Shown: positions 44,210-53,513 of the stretch, one piece after another
Layout: each line of letters begins with the position of its first letter
Numbering within the stretch: the stretch's first letter is position 1
Assembly: GCF_020782875.1 (NCBI RefSeq)
Contig: NZ_JAJGBN010000004.1
Coordinates: forward strand, 62,001 to 126,000
Direction: 5' to 3'
DNA from: Allomuricauda sp. M10
Lineage (GTDB): Bacteria; Bacteroidota; Bacteroidia; Flavobacteriales; Flavobacteriaceae
Length of the DNA stretch: 64,000 nt
The notes under the pieces: model-generated
Told to the model about the DNA's origin: nothing
Databases searched by the model: none
Seen by the model: only the letters and a program-made list of their open reading frames with translations
Translations under genes and position numbers: made by a program

Positions 44210-45265
44210 ATGGAATCGGTAAAAGCACAATCTTACGAGGTTCATATTGATGAGCTTGCACAAGCGGCACTGAACCAGCATGTTGCCAAATATGATTATT
44301 CTAAAATATTTTTATTGGTGGACGAGAACACCAAAAAATATTGCTTGCCGAGCTTTGAAAAAATGTTCGCGGGCACCATTGATTCCATTTTTGAAATTGA
44401 ATCTGGGGAGGAAAACAAACACATTCAAACCTGTATGCAAGTTTGGGAACATCTTTCCCAATTTGATGGCGACCGTAAAAGTCTGTTGATCAACCTAGGC
44501 GGTGGGGTACTTACGGATCTTGGAGGATTTGTAGCTTCTACCTTTAAACGTGGTATAGACTTTATCAACATCCCCACTACCCTTTTGTCTATGGTTGATG
44601 CTTCCATCGGCGGAAAGACAGGAGTGGATCTTGGATCGTTGAAAAACCAGATCGGAGTGATCAACCAACCTCAAATGGTATTGATTTTTCCTGAATTTCT
44701 AAAAACCCTGGACGAAAGACAGACCCGTAGTGGTTATGCCGAAATGTTGAAGCATGGATTGATTACAGACAAAGCCTATTGGGACTTGTTGAAAACCCAA
44801 AATGCATTCGAGGCTGCAGTCAACATTCAAAAATCCATCGCCATAAAAAATGAGGTGGTCATGCAAGATCCGACTGAAAAAGGCATTCGTAAAATCTTGA
44901 ATTTTGGACATACCTTGGGCCATGCCATAGAATCCTATTGTTTGGAAAACTATGACAAAAAGACCTTGCTGCATGGAGAGGCCATTGCTGTGGGTATGAT
45001 TCTGGAAGGATATTTATCTCATAAATTAACAGGCCTGCCCAAACTTTCGTTGAACGAAATCAAGGAAACGTTTTTACAACATTTTGATAAAGAGGAGTTT
45101 GATGACCATGATATCGATTCTATTTTAAAACTACTCAAATACGACAAGAAAAATTCCCACGGCAACATCAACTTTGTGCTGTTGCAATCCATCGGTGTGG
45201 CGGTAACGGATGTTAAAGTTCCTGAAAATCTTTTCGAAGAAGCATTTGCTTACTACAGGGAATAA
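44210..45265 (+). CDS. aroB: 3-dehydroquinate synthase
   Basis: A 351-aa NAD- and zinc-dependent enzyme of the shikimate pathway. GGGVLTDLGGFVAS (about 98-111) and MVDASIGGKTGVD bind cofactor and substrate; metal ligands include the Glu near YAEMLKHG and the His of NFGHTLGHAIE and LLHGEAIAVGM. No other aro gene is adjacent. Confidence 0.95.
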   Translation: MESVKAQSYEVHIDELAQAALNQHVAKYDYSKIFLLVDENTKKYCLPSFEKMFAGTIDSIFEIESGEENKHIQTCMQVWEHLSQFDGDRKSLLINLGGGVLTDLGGFVASTFKRGIDFINIPTTLLSMVDASIGGKTGVDLGSLKNQIGVINQPQMVLIFPEFLKTLDERQTRSGYAEMLKHGLITDKAYWDLLKTQNAFEAAVNIQKSIAIKNEVVMQDPTEKGIRKILNFGHTLGHAIESYCLENYDKKTLLHGEAIAVGMILEGYLSHKLTGLPKLSLNEIKETFLQHFDKEEFDDHDIDSILKLLKYDKKNSHGNINFVLLQSIGVAVTDVKVPENLFEEAFAYYRE

Positions 45266-45357
45266 GCAATACATATACTATTTTTTTGCGTTGGCAACTC
45301 TTTGAGTGGGTCAAATCCGAATTTTCCTAGTTTAGGAATATGTAATAACTAACCATT

Positions 45358-45693
45358 GTGAAACGGATTTTGATTGACTACAAAAAGTTGGACCACAAGG
45401 TGGCCGCCATTTTAATCGACTCTTACCCAGATGGATATGGGGATGATGATATCATTACCATTAGAAAACCAGATGGAGAAATTCTTGAAGCCGTAGAGGT
45501 ACGCACGGAGGATACCATCTATCTAGTGAAAATCAGCAAAAGCCTTAGCCAATTCATCTCCAATTTTGAGGAAACTATTGAAAGGGAACTGGATAAAGAC
45601 CTGGAACCTGAGGAAATGGCCGAAGTGGACCATGATTCTTTTCCTTCTCCGGAATTTGATACTGAAGAAGCCGATAACGAAGGGCTTTTTTAA
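45358..45693 (+). CDS. Conserved acidic hypothetical protein
   Basis: A 111-aa protein starting at GTG 45358 (MKRILIDYKKLDHKVAAILIDSYPDGYGDDDII). The N-terminal 75 residues are compact and probably mixed alpha/beta; the last 30 are acidic (EPEEMAEVDHDSF...EADNEGLF) and likely disordered. No known domain recognised. It ends 1 nt before the convergent DinB-type gene. Confidence 0.78.
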   Translation: MKRILIDYKKLDHKVAAILIDSYPDGYGDDDIITIRKPDGEILEAVEVRTEDTIYLVKISKSLSQFISNFEETIERELDKDLEPEEMAEVDHDSFPSPEFDTEEADNEGLF

Positions 45694-46212
45694 CTAGGGC
45701 AAGTACCGCTCCTTAATGATTTTCATGTGATGTGCCTGATGGCCATTGATGATGAATCCCATCGCACGAACACTCATCGGGAAACCGTTCGCTTTTCCCA
45801 TCCTCTTGAGCATCTCTTCGTTAAATGACTTAAAAAGGGTCAAGGTGGCATCCCTAACAGAGGAATATTCTTCCATTAAATCCTTTATGGCCCTGTTCTT
45901 GGCGTTAGAATTGGGCACATACTCATCCTGTTCAAATCCGGCCAAGTCGGTTTTATCATTTCTGGCGAAACGCAATGACCGATATTGGAAAATACGTTCC
46001 GTATCGATCATATGAACCAAAGCTTCTGCCAAGGTCCATTTTCCTTCAGCATAGGAAAAAGGTAATTTTGAATTTGGAATCTGTTCCAACAACATCAAAA
46101 AATCCTTTTTACCTTGAACCAATTCATTCATTAGGTCAACATTGCCCAATGCGTTGATATAGGTTTGGTAAAAAGGATTGTATTCTGAAATCGATAAATC
46201 CGAAACTAGCAT
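45694..46212 (-). CDS. DinB superfamily protein
   Basis: A 172-aa DinB-fold four-helix protein. WTLAEALVHMIDTERIFQYR and INGHQAHHMKIIKERYL carry the conserved His metal ligands. Differs clearly from the DinB protein in the his operon. Thiol-transferase relatives are known but the substrate is not. It is 14 nt downstream of the Lrp-type regulator gene, suggesting co-transcription. Confidence 0.88.
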   Translation of the reverse strand: MLVSDLSISEYNPFYQTYINALGNVDLMNELVQGKKDFLMLLEQIPNSKLPFSYAEGKWTLAEALVHMIDTERIFQYRSLRFARNDKTDLAGFEQDEYVPNSNAKNRAIKDLMEEYSSVRDATLTLFKSFNEEMLKRMGKANGFPMSVRAMGFIINGHQAHHMKIIKERYLP

Positions 46213-46226
46213 CTATCGAAATTAAA

Positions 46227-46706
46227 TTACATCTCGTTGAAAATGGTGTGCATCAAACGTTTTTTGTCGTTGATGCTCTCTTCCAAAGAAATCATGGTTT
46301 CTGTTCTGCTGATACCATCAATATCATCAATCTTGAAGATAATGTTTTTGGCATGGGTGGTATCCTTTGCCCTAATCTTACAGAAAATATTGAATTTGCC
46401 TGTGGTGATGTGTGCAACGGTCACATATGGTATCTGGTTCAAGCGCTCCAATACAAACTTGGTCTGATGGGTTTTCTCAAGAAAAATACCCACATAAGCT
46501 ATAAAGGAATAGCCTAGTTTTACATAATCCAAGGTAAGGGATGAACCTTTGATGATCCCAGATTCCTCCATTTTCTTAACACGTACATGCACCGTACCAG
46601 CTGAAATCAACAGCTTTTTGGCGATGTCTGTAAAGGGAGTACGGGTGTTGTCAATCAACATATCCAGTATCTGGTGATCAATCTCGTCAAGCTTAACTTT
46701 ATTCAT
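46227..46706 (-). CDS. Lrp/AsnC family transcriptional regulator
   Basis: A 159-aa regulator: N-terminal winged HTH (LDEIDHQILDMLIDNTRTPFTDIAKKLLISAGTV-type, 5-55) and C-terminal RAM domain (about 65-140) that binds amino acids. Oligomerising feast/famine regulator. The upstream flank has a TTACGTAA palindrome at 46747-46754 as a possible autoregulatory site. Confidence 0.93.
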   Translation of the reverse strand: MNKVKLDEIDHQILDMLIDNTRTPFTDIAKKLLISAGTVHVRVKKMEESGIIKGSSLTLDYVKLGYSFIAYVGIFLEKTHQTKFVLERLNQIPYVTVAHITTGKFNIFCKIRAKDTTHAKNIIFKIDDIDGISRTETMISLEESINDKKRLMHTIFNEM

Positions 46707-46806
46707 TACATTGAAATTTTCAGCTAAATTAGTTAAAAAAGGAAATTTACGTAATAAAAATGGTTCTTTTTTAAATAAAACGCAAGCTCACGATATAATT
46801 ACTTCA

Positions 46807-47913
46807 TTATTCGTTTATAGACGAGAGGATTGCTCTAATGGCCTGTTTAGCGGGGTCATTGTCAAAATCCAGTAAATCAGCACCTTCAATGGTTTGATGT
46901 GCGTAAAACCCTTCAAGTGCACCAACTTCTGCCACCTCGGGTTCAAAATGTATTTTATCCCCGTACAACACCTCTTTATAGCGGATTCCAACCCTATCGG
47001 TGTCCATAATAATAGGATTGGTCACCTGTGGGTTCTCGACAATGATGTCAAAAAACAATTTGTCGTTCTCTGGAATAGCAAAATAATCATCAATGGAGTA
47101 ATTGGAAATTTTATCTGCGGCAATGGTTTGCAATGCTTCCAATAAAGAATAAAATAGGAATTCCCTGGTTTTTTCCCTTTCGTAATCCTTTTGAAAATGC
47201 CCGGCTTCAAATAATAAGGTCGGTACTTTTTCCATTTGAAACGAATCGCCCACACAATTATCATTAAAGCCATCATCGAACCTCCCCACCTGGCCCGGGA
47301 TCATTTTTTGCAAAGTCTGGTTCATGGCGGCAATCAGTTTCATGGCCACTTCCCTTGAAGGTGTAATATCCCTTTCCATATTACTGGCCGGGGATAAAAA
47401 GGAAACCGTTGCCGGTTTGTTTGTCTTTCCGGCACTAAAGAGGGTGCGCTGATCGTGAAGGTTAAAACAGAAATCGGGTTTAAATTTTTGAAACAAAGTT
47501 CTTAATGCCACACTTTCGGGTTGGGATAGATTTTTGGCATCCCTGTTCAGATCTACTTCATTATGATTTACCCGTGTATAGGCTTTGGCGCCATCCGGAT
47601 TCAGCATGGGAACAATCATCAAGGTGCAGGATTCTAAAATGGTTTTGGCCATTTCGTTTGGGGAGTTTAAAAAATTGACCATGTCCCAAACCGCTTTTGT
47701 GGTGGTGGATTCGTTTCCGTGCATTTGGGACCACATCAAAACCTTCTGTTTCCCATGTCCCAAAGTAAAAGCAGGGATAGGAACTCCTAGTACGGAAAAA
47801 CCTATAATGATGGTTTCTGACTTCAATTTGGTAAAACAATGTTGTTGCAACTTGTCCATGGTAACATAGCGTCCTTGGATGGTTGCTTCCTTATAATCGG
47901 AATGCTGGATCAT
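46807..47913 (-). CDS. M14 family zinc carboxypeptidase-like protein
   Basis: A 368-aa metallopeptidase of the M14 type, without signal peptide. Zinc ligands H65 and E68 (QMHGNES) and H153 (NLHDQ), and a catalytic Glu at about 236 (LLFEAGH). The C-terminal 100 residues form an extra domain. Substrate unknown; cytoplasmic members may process peptides or amino-acylated compounds. ATG at 47913 preferred over TTG at 47925. Confidence 0.88.
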   Translation of the reverse strand: MIQHSDYKEATIQGRYVTMDKLQQHCFTKLKSETIIIGFSVLGVPIPAFTLGHGKQKVLMWSQMHGNESTTTKAVWDMVNFLNSPNEMAKTILESCTLMIVPMLNPDGAKAYTRVNHNEVDLNRDAKNLSQPESVALRTLFQKFKPDFCFNLHDQRTLFSAGKTNKPATVSFLSPASNMERDITPSREVAMKLIAAMNQTLQKMIPGQVGRFDDGFNDNCVGDSFQMEKVPTLLFEAGHFQKDYEREKTREFLFYSLLEALQTIAADKISNYSIDDYFAIPENDKLFFDIIVENPQVTNPIIMDTDRVGIRYKEVLYGDKIHFEPEVAEVGALEGFYAHQTIEGADLLDFDNDPAKQAIRAILSSINE

Positions 47914-47931
47914 ATATGGTATCAAGTAAAG

Positions 47932-48204
47932 GTCACAAAAGTAAACAACAACTAATTTACATTTGTTACACTACACTCATCACATGTGTAAACAGTATTA
48001 TGATTGTTGTAGGCCCGACAGCAGCTAAGATGTCACAAAAGTAAACAGATGTTTAACTCTTGTTCTTAAATATTTAAATATCAGCACATAAATAGTATGT
48101 CTTTCAATGTATAATTGAAATCAAGGAGGTTTCGGATGGCTTGTTTTCTATAATCAAATTAAAATTGCATTATCTTTGAAGAGTATAAATTTACATTTGT
48201 GAAC
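47932..48204. promoter_or_regulatory. Repeated motif cluster upstream of the XRE gene
   Basis: Five matches to TTTACwTTTGTkAC in 273 bp: minus-strand sites 47932-47947 and 48032-48047 (both GTCACAAAAGTAAACA on the plus strand, exactly 100 bp apart), a weaker minus site 47979-47994, and plus sites 47956-47969 and 48190-48204. The last overlaps the XRE start codon. Each perfect copy contains TACwTTTG, a -7 box, so they may be promoters, operators or both. Otherwise this gap holds no gene. Confidence 0.6.
48171..48178 (+). promoter_or_regulatory. Promoter -7 box of the XRE gene
   Basis: TATCTTTG, exact TAnnTTTG match, 20 nt before the GTG start; a predicted start near 48184 gives a short leader that crosses the last motif copy. 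Confidence 0.55.
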
Positions 48205-48603
48205 GAAGGGTTAGTTTCAAGGATTCAAGCGGTAATCGACTTTTATGGTTTAACGGTTTCTGCATTTGCCGATAAGATTGGCGTGCAGCGTTCCAGTATC
48301 TCTCACCTATTAAGTGGAAGGAACAAACCGAGTCTGGACTTTGTTTTAAAATTGGTCCAAACATTTCCTGATGTAAATCTATATTGGTTATTAAAAGGGG
48401 AAGGAGATTTTCCCACCTCCAACTACCAGATTGAATCAAGCGAGGTTAAACAGGTTGAACCTGTCTTGGATTCTGAACTTCCCATGAAAAATGAAATGCC
48501 ACTTCAGGCTGTAAAGAATGTTGGTGATGGATATAATCCAGTCAAAATAGTGATATTCTACCCCGATGGAACTTTTGAATCATTCCATCCAAAAATTGAT
48601 TGA
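48199..48603 (+). CDS. XRE-family HTH transcriptional regulator
   Basis: A 134-aa protein: HTH domain (5-65: LTVSAFADKIGVQRSSISHLLSGRNKPSLDF) followed by a linker and a short conserved end, VKIVIFYPDGTFESFHPK. This is a Bacteroidota subgroup of XRE regulators. Start codon is GTG 48199. The repeated motif overlapping its start suggests autoregulation. Divergent neighbour is the M14 peptidase gene, next downstream a lipoprotein and terC. Confidence 0.9.
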   Translation: MNEGLVSRIQAVIDFYGLTVSAFADKIGVQRSSISHLLSGRNKPSLDFVLKLVQTFPDVNLYWLLKGEGDFPTSNYQIESSEVKQVEPVLDSELPMKNEMPLQAVKNVGDGYNPVKIVIFYPDGTFESFHPKID

Positions 48604-48635
48604 CCCTTTCAAGTACTTTCCGTTATTTTGTGGTC

Positions 48636-49013
48636 ATGGGAAAACATCTTTTAATTGTGAGTCTTCTTGCCTTAATCGGAGCCTGTAAACAGCCTCCCCA
48701 ACGTAATTGCAGTGATTTTAAGACTGGGAAATTCTCTTTTACGACCACTATTAACGGCGAGGAAAAACAAACCGTTTTTTATCGAACCGAAAATATGGAA
48801 GTTGATGAATTCGAAGGAAAAAAGGATTCTTCAAGTGTTCGATGGATAAATGACTGTGAATATGTTCTCAAAAATTTGAATCCTAAAAACATGTCCGAAG
48901 AAAAATCTATCCACATTAAAATTTTGACTACCACAGATTCTTCTTATACATTTGAATACAACGCCATTGGCGATACACGTAAATTTAAAGGAACCGCATA
49001 CAAAATACACTGA
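48636..49013 (+). CDS. Small lipoprotein
   Basis: A 125-aa lipoprotein: signal VSLLALIGAC with Cys17, then KQPPQRNCSDFKTGKFSF. The mature domain is beta-rich and mostly polar, ending YKIH. The ATG at 48636 fits the signal; an upstream TTG at 48600 would add twelve residues and overlap the XRE gene. Function unknown. It lies 2 nt before terC. Confidence 0.8.
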   Translation: MGKHLLIVSLLALIGACKQPPQRNCSDFKTGKFSFTTTINGEEKQTVFYRTENMEVDEFEGKKDSSSVRWINDCEYVLKNLNPKNMSEEKSIHIKILTTTDSSYTFEYNAIGDTRKFKGTAYKIH

Positions 49014-49015
49014 CC

Positions 49016-49837
49016 ATGTTCGATATCTTCTCAAGCCCAGATGCCTGGATGGCACTTTTGACCCTAACTTTTCTTGAAATTGTACTAGGGATTGATAACA
49101 TTATTTTCATATCTATTGCTGCTGGCAAGCTGGAGAAGAAAAACAGAAAAAAAGCAACCAATATTGGTCTTGTACTGGCTATGGTGATGCGGATTGTGCT
49201 GTTGTTCGGAATCACCTGGCTTACCAAAATGAAGAAGCCGTTTTGGATATTAAATGAATCTTGGGTAACGGGTGGAATAAGCTGGCAGGCCATTATTTTG
49301 TTCGCGGGTGGCTTGTTCTTGCTTTATAAAAGTACCAAGGAGATACATGAAAAAATAGAAGATCGTGGTCACGACGAGCGTGAAGTGGAAAAATCCAGGT
49401 CTTCATCCTTGATGAATGCCATTGTTCAGATTACCGTAATCAACATTGTTTTTTCCTTCGATTCGATTTTAACAGCAATCGGTATGACCAACGGAATCTC
49501 CCCAAATCCAACGGATGCATTGATTTTGATGATTACTGCCGTTGTGATCTCGGTAGTAATCATGATGTTGTTTGCAAATCCTGTTGGGGAATTTGTCAAT
49601 CGTCACCCTTCCATTCAAGTGCTGGGATTATCATTCTTAATCTTGATCGGGTTTATGTTGATTGCCGAATCGGCACACCTATCCCATTTAATTGTTTTTG
49701 GGAACGAAGTTGGCGCCATACCCAAAGGGTATCTTTATTTCGCCATTGCGTTCTCGCTCATGGTCGAATTCTTAAACCTAAGAATTAGGAAAAACTCCCA
49801 ACCTGAAGAAGGACAGGAAGTTATCGAGAATCATTAA
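49016..49837 (+). CDS. TerC/YkoY-type membrane protein
   Basis: A 273-aa integral membrane protein with about seven TM segments. Conserved acidic motifs LGIDNIIFI (about 26) and FSFDSILTAIGM (about 140) define the TerC family, implicated in metal-ion export (manganese) or metallation of secreted proteins. No yybP-ykoY riboswitch is visible upstream. It converges on the sterol-desaturase gene. Confidence 0.92.
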   Translation: MFDIFSSPDAWMALLTLTFLEIVLGIDNIIFISIAAGKLEKKNRKKATNIGLVLAMVMRIVLLFGITWLTKMKKPFWILNESWVTGGISWQAIILFAGGLFLLYKSTKEIHEKIEDRGHDEREVEKSRSSSLMNAIVQITVINIVFSFDSILTAIGMTNGISPNPTDALILMITAVVISVVIMMLFANPVGEFVNRHPSIQVLGLSFLILIGFMLIAESAHLSHLIVFGNEVGAIPKGYLYFAIAFSLMVEFLNLRIRKNSQPEEGQEVIENH

Positions 49838-49841
49838 AAGA

Positions 49842-50798
49842 TTAATTCGGTCGTTGGTAAACCAAGCCGGGATTGCTATGTTTGTGCTTTTTAAACAATC
49901 GTTGCTGTTCTTTTACGGTCAATGTACTTCCATCTGGACTCCAACCCGGAGGACCGAAGATGTACATCAATTTGTGTGAAAACTTGTCCGCTTTCCTCAC
50001 GTCATTCCAGATGTCCTTGAATTCATGGGTTAGAATTACGACTGGATTGAAGGAATCCGGTGAATGGATAACGCCATATTTCACATCGATGTCATCGTCC
50101 AATTCTTTCCATGTGCCGAACATCTTGTCGAAAATATTGAGGAAACCTCCATGGTTTTTATCCAAGTATTCCACATTTTGTGCATGGTGCACTTGGTGCA
50201 TGGTGTGGGTATTCATGAATTTTTCCAAAAAGCCCAATTTGGGAATGTAAACGGAATGCAACTGAAATTGCCAAAGCGCTTCAATGCCCAGACATACCAC
50301 TACCATTTCTGGTGGAAAACCGATTGCTGGCATCCAGGCATAAAAGAAGGGTTTGTACAAAATGGTGAACCACCCGTTACGCACCGCTGTACCCAAATTA
50401 AAATTGTCCGAGGAGTGGTGCACAATGTGTGCCGCCCAAAGAATCCGGATTTCATGGTTGGCCCTGTGGAACCAGTAATACGTGAAATCATCGGCCAATT
50501 GACAAAGGATCCAAATGTACCAGGCGTAACCAAAGGATTCATAGCCCAGCACATTTTCACGAACTCCATCAACCAAAGGGTTGCACAGCTCGTAAACTCC
50601 TTCAAACAGGACTATGGCAAAGGCTACTTTAAAAAGCGGACCCAATATGGCGGAGCCGATTCCCATGAATCCACTGGCGGCCAAATCCTTCCAATTGTAC
50701 AGATGGTCGTCTCCGTGGGTTTTGCTATAAGTCAATTCAACTAAAATAAAGGCAATAAATACTGGTACGCCGTAGACCAGCGGGTTGGTGAAATCCAT
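49842..50798 (-). CDS. Sterol desaturase/fatty acid hydroxylase family protein
   Basis: A 318-aa membrane di-iron hydroxylase. The His motifs HRANHE and HIVHHSSD (about 132-152) and HTMHQVHHAQN (about 217-227) are intact. About four to five TM helices surround them. Related enzymes hydroxylate lipids, carotenoids or sterols; the substrate here is unknown. It is 63 nt downstream of parC. Confidence 0.9.
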   Translation of the reverse strand: MDFTNPLVYGVPVFIAFILVELTYSKTHGDDHLYNWKDLAASGFMGIGSAILGPLFKVAFAIVLFEGVYELCNPLVDGVRENVLGYESFGYAWYIWILCQLADDFTYYWFHRANHEIRILWAAHIVHHSSDNFNLGTAVRNGWFTILYKPFFYAWMPAIGFPPEMVVVCLGIEALWQFQLHSVYIPKLGFLEKFMNTHTMHQVHHAQNVEYLDKNHGGFLNIFDKMFGTWKELDDDIDVKYGVIHSPDSFNPVVILTHEFKDIWNDVRKADKFSHKLMYIFGPPGWSPDGSTLTVKEQQRLFKKHKHSNPGLVYQRPN

Positions 50799-50861
50799 AT
50801 AGATGTATTAAGCGTCGGTTTAGGTGTGTGTCTCTGTGTGAAAATATAGGTAGAAAAAGGT

Positions 50862-53489
50862 TCAAAACAAAGAAGTTTGATCGGAACCTTCATTTTTTGT
50901 ATCTATATCCATATCGTCATCTTCTATGTTTTCTTCATCCACGACTTCAATGTCCTCAGTCTTAACTTCTTCCGGTTCTTCGTATGGCAATGGATCCAAA
51001 ACATTGATCCCCTTAATTTTTTCCGCTGTCAATTGATTGCCCAGAGCTTTTATACCTTTTATGGCAATAAATTCCTCGACATTGACTTCTAGATTGGGTT
51101 TGGCATCTTTGCCTCGAGGTTTTACAAATTCAACCTCGATCATGGGTCGCCAATCCGTTGTCACCAATTCCATGTGGGATTTTGGACTTTCGGAAATGAC
51201 CAATTCTTCCTTGTTGGGGTTTTCTACCAAGAATCGTTTCAGAAAATATCGGTCTTTCTCCCCATCGTAATGAACAACAGAGATTGGTTTGTTCGGATTC
51301 CATTTTTCCAGCACGATCATGTCGTCATTGAATCGGGTAAGCAAATCGGGTGCGATAGTCTTGACCATCCCTTTTTGGTCGATGACCAACAAAAGATCGT
51401 CTCCTTTAAATTCACCCAACAGTTCTCCCCTGCCATCTACGTTCAAACGACTGACCACATCATCAAACCAAATCTTACGTGGCTTCAGTGTGGAAACCCC
51501 TTTTTCTTTAAGCTCGATACGTTTTACGGGATACTTGGTGACCAAATTTCCTTTGGATGCCCGACCTTTGATAAGCACGTCGGCAAAATCCAAGTCCCAT
51601 TTCAATTTCTTTACGCTACCGGATTGTCTCAATAAAACTGTGACCACCTCTGCTTCTCCATTGGGATTGGCTGAAAAATAAAGTACCTCAGCGGAAGGTT
51701 GATCACCAGCCATGGGGTACATCTTGTCCCTGGTGATTCCCGTAACGTTGAACCGTTTTACATAACTAGGACCTCCCTTGCCATCCTTATAGATCATATT
51801 GTAGATGGTGCGTTTGTCTTTTTTCTTGAAGACGGCCACGTGGATGATGTTCTTGCCAATGAAAACCTTGGAATCGACTTTGGTGATCATCATTTCGCCT
51901 TTTTCGGTGAACACGATGATGTCGTCTATGTCACTGCAATCTGTTACATATTCATCGCGCTTCAGGGAAGTTCCAACAAAGCCTTCTTCCCTATTCACGT
52001 AGAGTTTGGTGTTTCGGATGACCACCTTGGTAGCTTCGATATCATCAAAAATCTTGATTTCGGACTTGCGTTCCCTGCCCGCTGCATATTTCTTTTTGAG
52101 TTCCTTGAAATAATCTATGGCAAACTCGATCAAATGCTCCAAGTGATGCTTGGTCTGGGCAATCTTTTCTTCCAGTCCCTCAATGAGTTGCTGTGCCTTT
52201 TCCAAATCGAACTTGGAAATACGCTTGATCCGAATCTCCGTCAACCGAACAATATCTTCTTCAGTTACAGCGCGTTTCAAATGTTGAATATGGGGTTGAA
52301 GTCCCTTATCGATAGCCGCAATCACTCCTTCCCAAGTTTCCTCTTCTTCGATATCGCGATAGATCCTGTTCTCGATAAAGATGCGCTCCAAGGAAGCAAA
52401 ATGCCATTGTTCCTCCAATTCGCTTAGTTGGATCTCCAACTCAGATTTCAGTAATTCAACTGTATTATCAGTGGAACGTTCAAGTATTTCTTTAACTCCA
52501 ACAAAGTTGGGTTTGTTGTCCTCAATGATGCAGCCCAATGGTGAAATTGAAGATTCGCAAGCCGTGAAGGCGTATAGCGCATCAATGGTTTTATCCGGTG
52601 AAATGCCCGGGGGCAAATGGACCAAAATTTCCACTTCGGCTGCCGTATTGTCCTCTATTTTTTTGATTTTGATTTTTCCTTTCTCGTTAGCCTTGAGAAT
52701 GGAATCAATCAAAGTGGATGTATTGGTGCCGTAAGGGATTTCCGTGATGACCAAAGTGTATTTATCCAAAGTGGATATTTTGGCCCGAACCCTGACCTTA
52801 CCGCCTCGAAGACCTTCATTGTAATTGGTTACATCGATGATCCCTGCAGTTGGAAAATCGGGATACAGGGTAAAACGCTGACCTTTTAAATGTTTAATCG
52901 AAGCATCGATCAACTCCACAAAATTGTGTGGTAAAATCTTAGTGGAGAGCCCCACGGCAATTCCCTCCGCTCCCTGTGCCAATAACAAAGGAAATTTAAC
53001 GGGAAGGTTGATGGGTTCCTTTTTCCTGCCGTCATACGAAAGTTGCCACTCTGTGATTTTTGGACTATATACCACTTCCAAGGCAAACTTGGAAAGTCGG
53101 GCCTCAATATATCTGGGTGCCGCAGCTCCGTCCCCGGTCAAGATGTTTCCCCAGTTTCCTTGGGTATCGATAAGTAAATCTTTCTGGCCAATCTGTACCA
53201 TGGCATCCGCGATACTGGCATCACCATGGGGATGGTACTGCATGGTGTGCCCCACCACATTGGCCACTTTGTTGTAACGACCATCGTCCAGTTCCTTCAA
53301 GGCGTGCATGATCCTACGCTGAACCGGTTTGAACCCGTCTTCAATAGCTGGCACGGCACGCTCCAGAATTACGTAAGAGGCATAATCCAAAAACCAGTCC
53401 TTGTACATCCCCGTAACCTTTACAAGGCTATCCTGGGGTTCTTCATGGTTTTCTAAACCTTCATCATTCAGTTCTTCGTTCTCTTCCAT
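50862..53489 (-). CDS. parC: DNA topoisomerase IV subunit A
   Basis: An 875-aa type IIA topoisomerase breakage-reunion subunit. The active-site Tyr127 lies in AAAPRYIEARL; the QRRIMHAL and HGDASIADAM region contains the quinolone-pocket residues. A beta-pinwheel C-terminal domain (about 500-800) and an acidic tail (EPEEVKTEDIEVV...) follow. Lies 24 nt downstream of parE, and decatenates daughter chromosomes with it. Confidence 0.94.
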   Translation of the reverse strand: MEENEELNDEGLENHEEPQDSLVKVTGMYKDWFLDYASYVILERAVPAIEDGFKPVQRRIMHALKELDDGRYNKVANVVGHTMQYHPHGDASIADAMVQIGQKDLLIDTQGNWGNILTGDGAAAPRYIEARLSKFALEVVYSPKITEWQLSYDGRKKEPINLPVKFPLLLAQGAEGIAVGLSTKILPHNFVELIDASIKHLKGQRFTLYPDFPTAGIIDVTNYNEGLRGGKVRVRAKISTLDKYTLVITEIPYGTNTSTLIDSILKANEKGKIKIKKIEDNTAAEVEILVHLPPGISPDKTIDALYAFTACESSISPLGCIIEDNKPNFVGVKEILERSTDNTVELLKSELEIQLSELEEQWHFASLERIFIENRIYRDIEEEETWEGVIAAIDKGLQPHIQHLKRAVTEEDIVRLTEIRIKRISKFDLEKAQQLIEGLEEKIAQTKHHLEHLIEFAIDYFKELKKKYAAGRERKSEIKIFDDIEATKVVIRNTKLYVNREEGFVGTSLKRDEYVTDCSDIDDIIVFTEKGEMMITKVDSKVFIGKNIIHVAVFKKKDKRTIYNMIYKDGKGGPSYVKRFNVTGITRDKMYPMAGDQPSAEVLYFSANPNGEAEVVTVLLRQSGSVKKLKWDLDFADVLIKGRASKGNLVTKYPVKRIELKEKGVSTLKPRKIWFDDVVSRLNVDGRGELLGEFKGDDLLLVIDQKGMVKTIAPDLLTRFNDDMIVLEKWNPNKPISVVHYDGEKDRYFLKRFLVENPNKEELVISESPKSHMELVTTDWRPMIEVEFVKPRGKDAKPNLEVNVEEFIAIKGIKALGNQLTAEKIKGINVLDPLPYEEPEEVKTEDIEVVDEENIEDDDMDIDTKNEGSDQTSLF

Positions 53490-53513
53490 TTAGAAGGGCA
53501 GCATTTAGTTGGT

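Noticed and set aside
46747-46754. TTACGTAA palindrome as an Lrp site
   Set aside because: One 8-bp palindrome in AT-rich DNA is expected by chance; mentioned only in the gene note.
51699-52427. Plus-strand 242-codon frame opposite parC
   Set aside because: Antisense shadow of the topoisomerase IV A subunit, whose frame has all conserved motifs.
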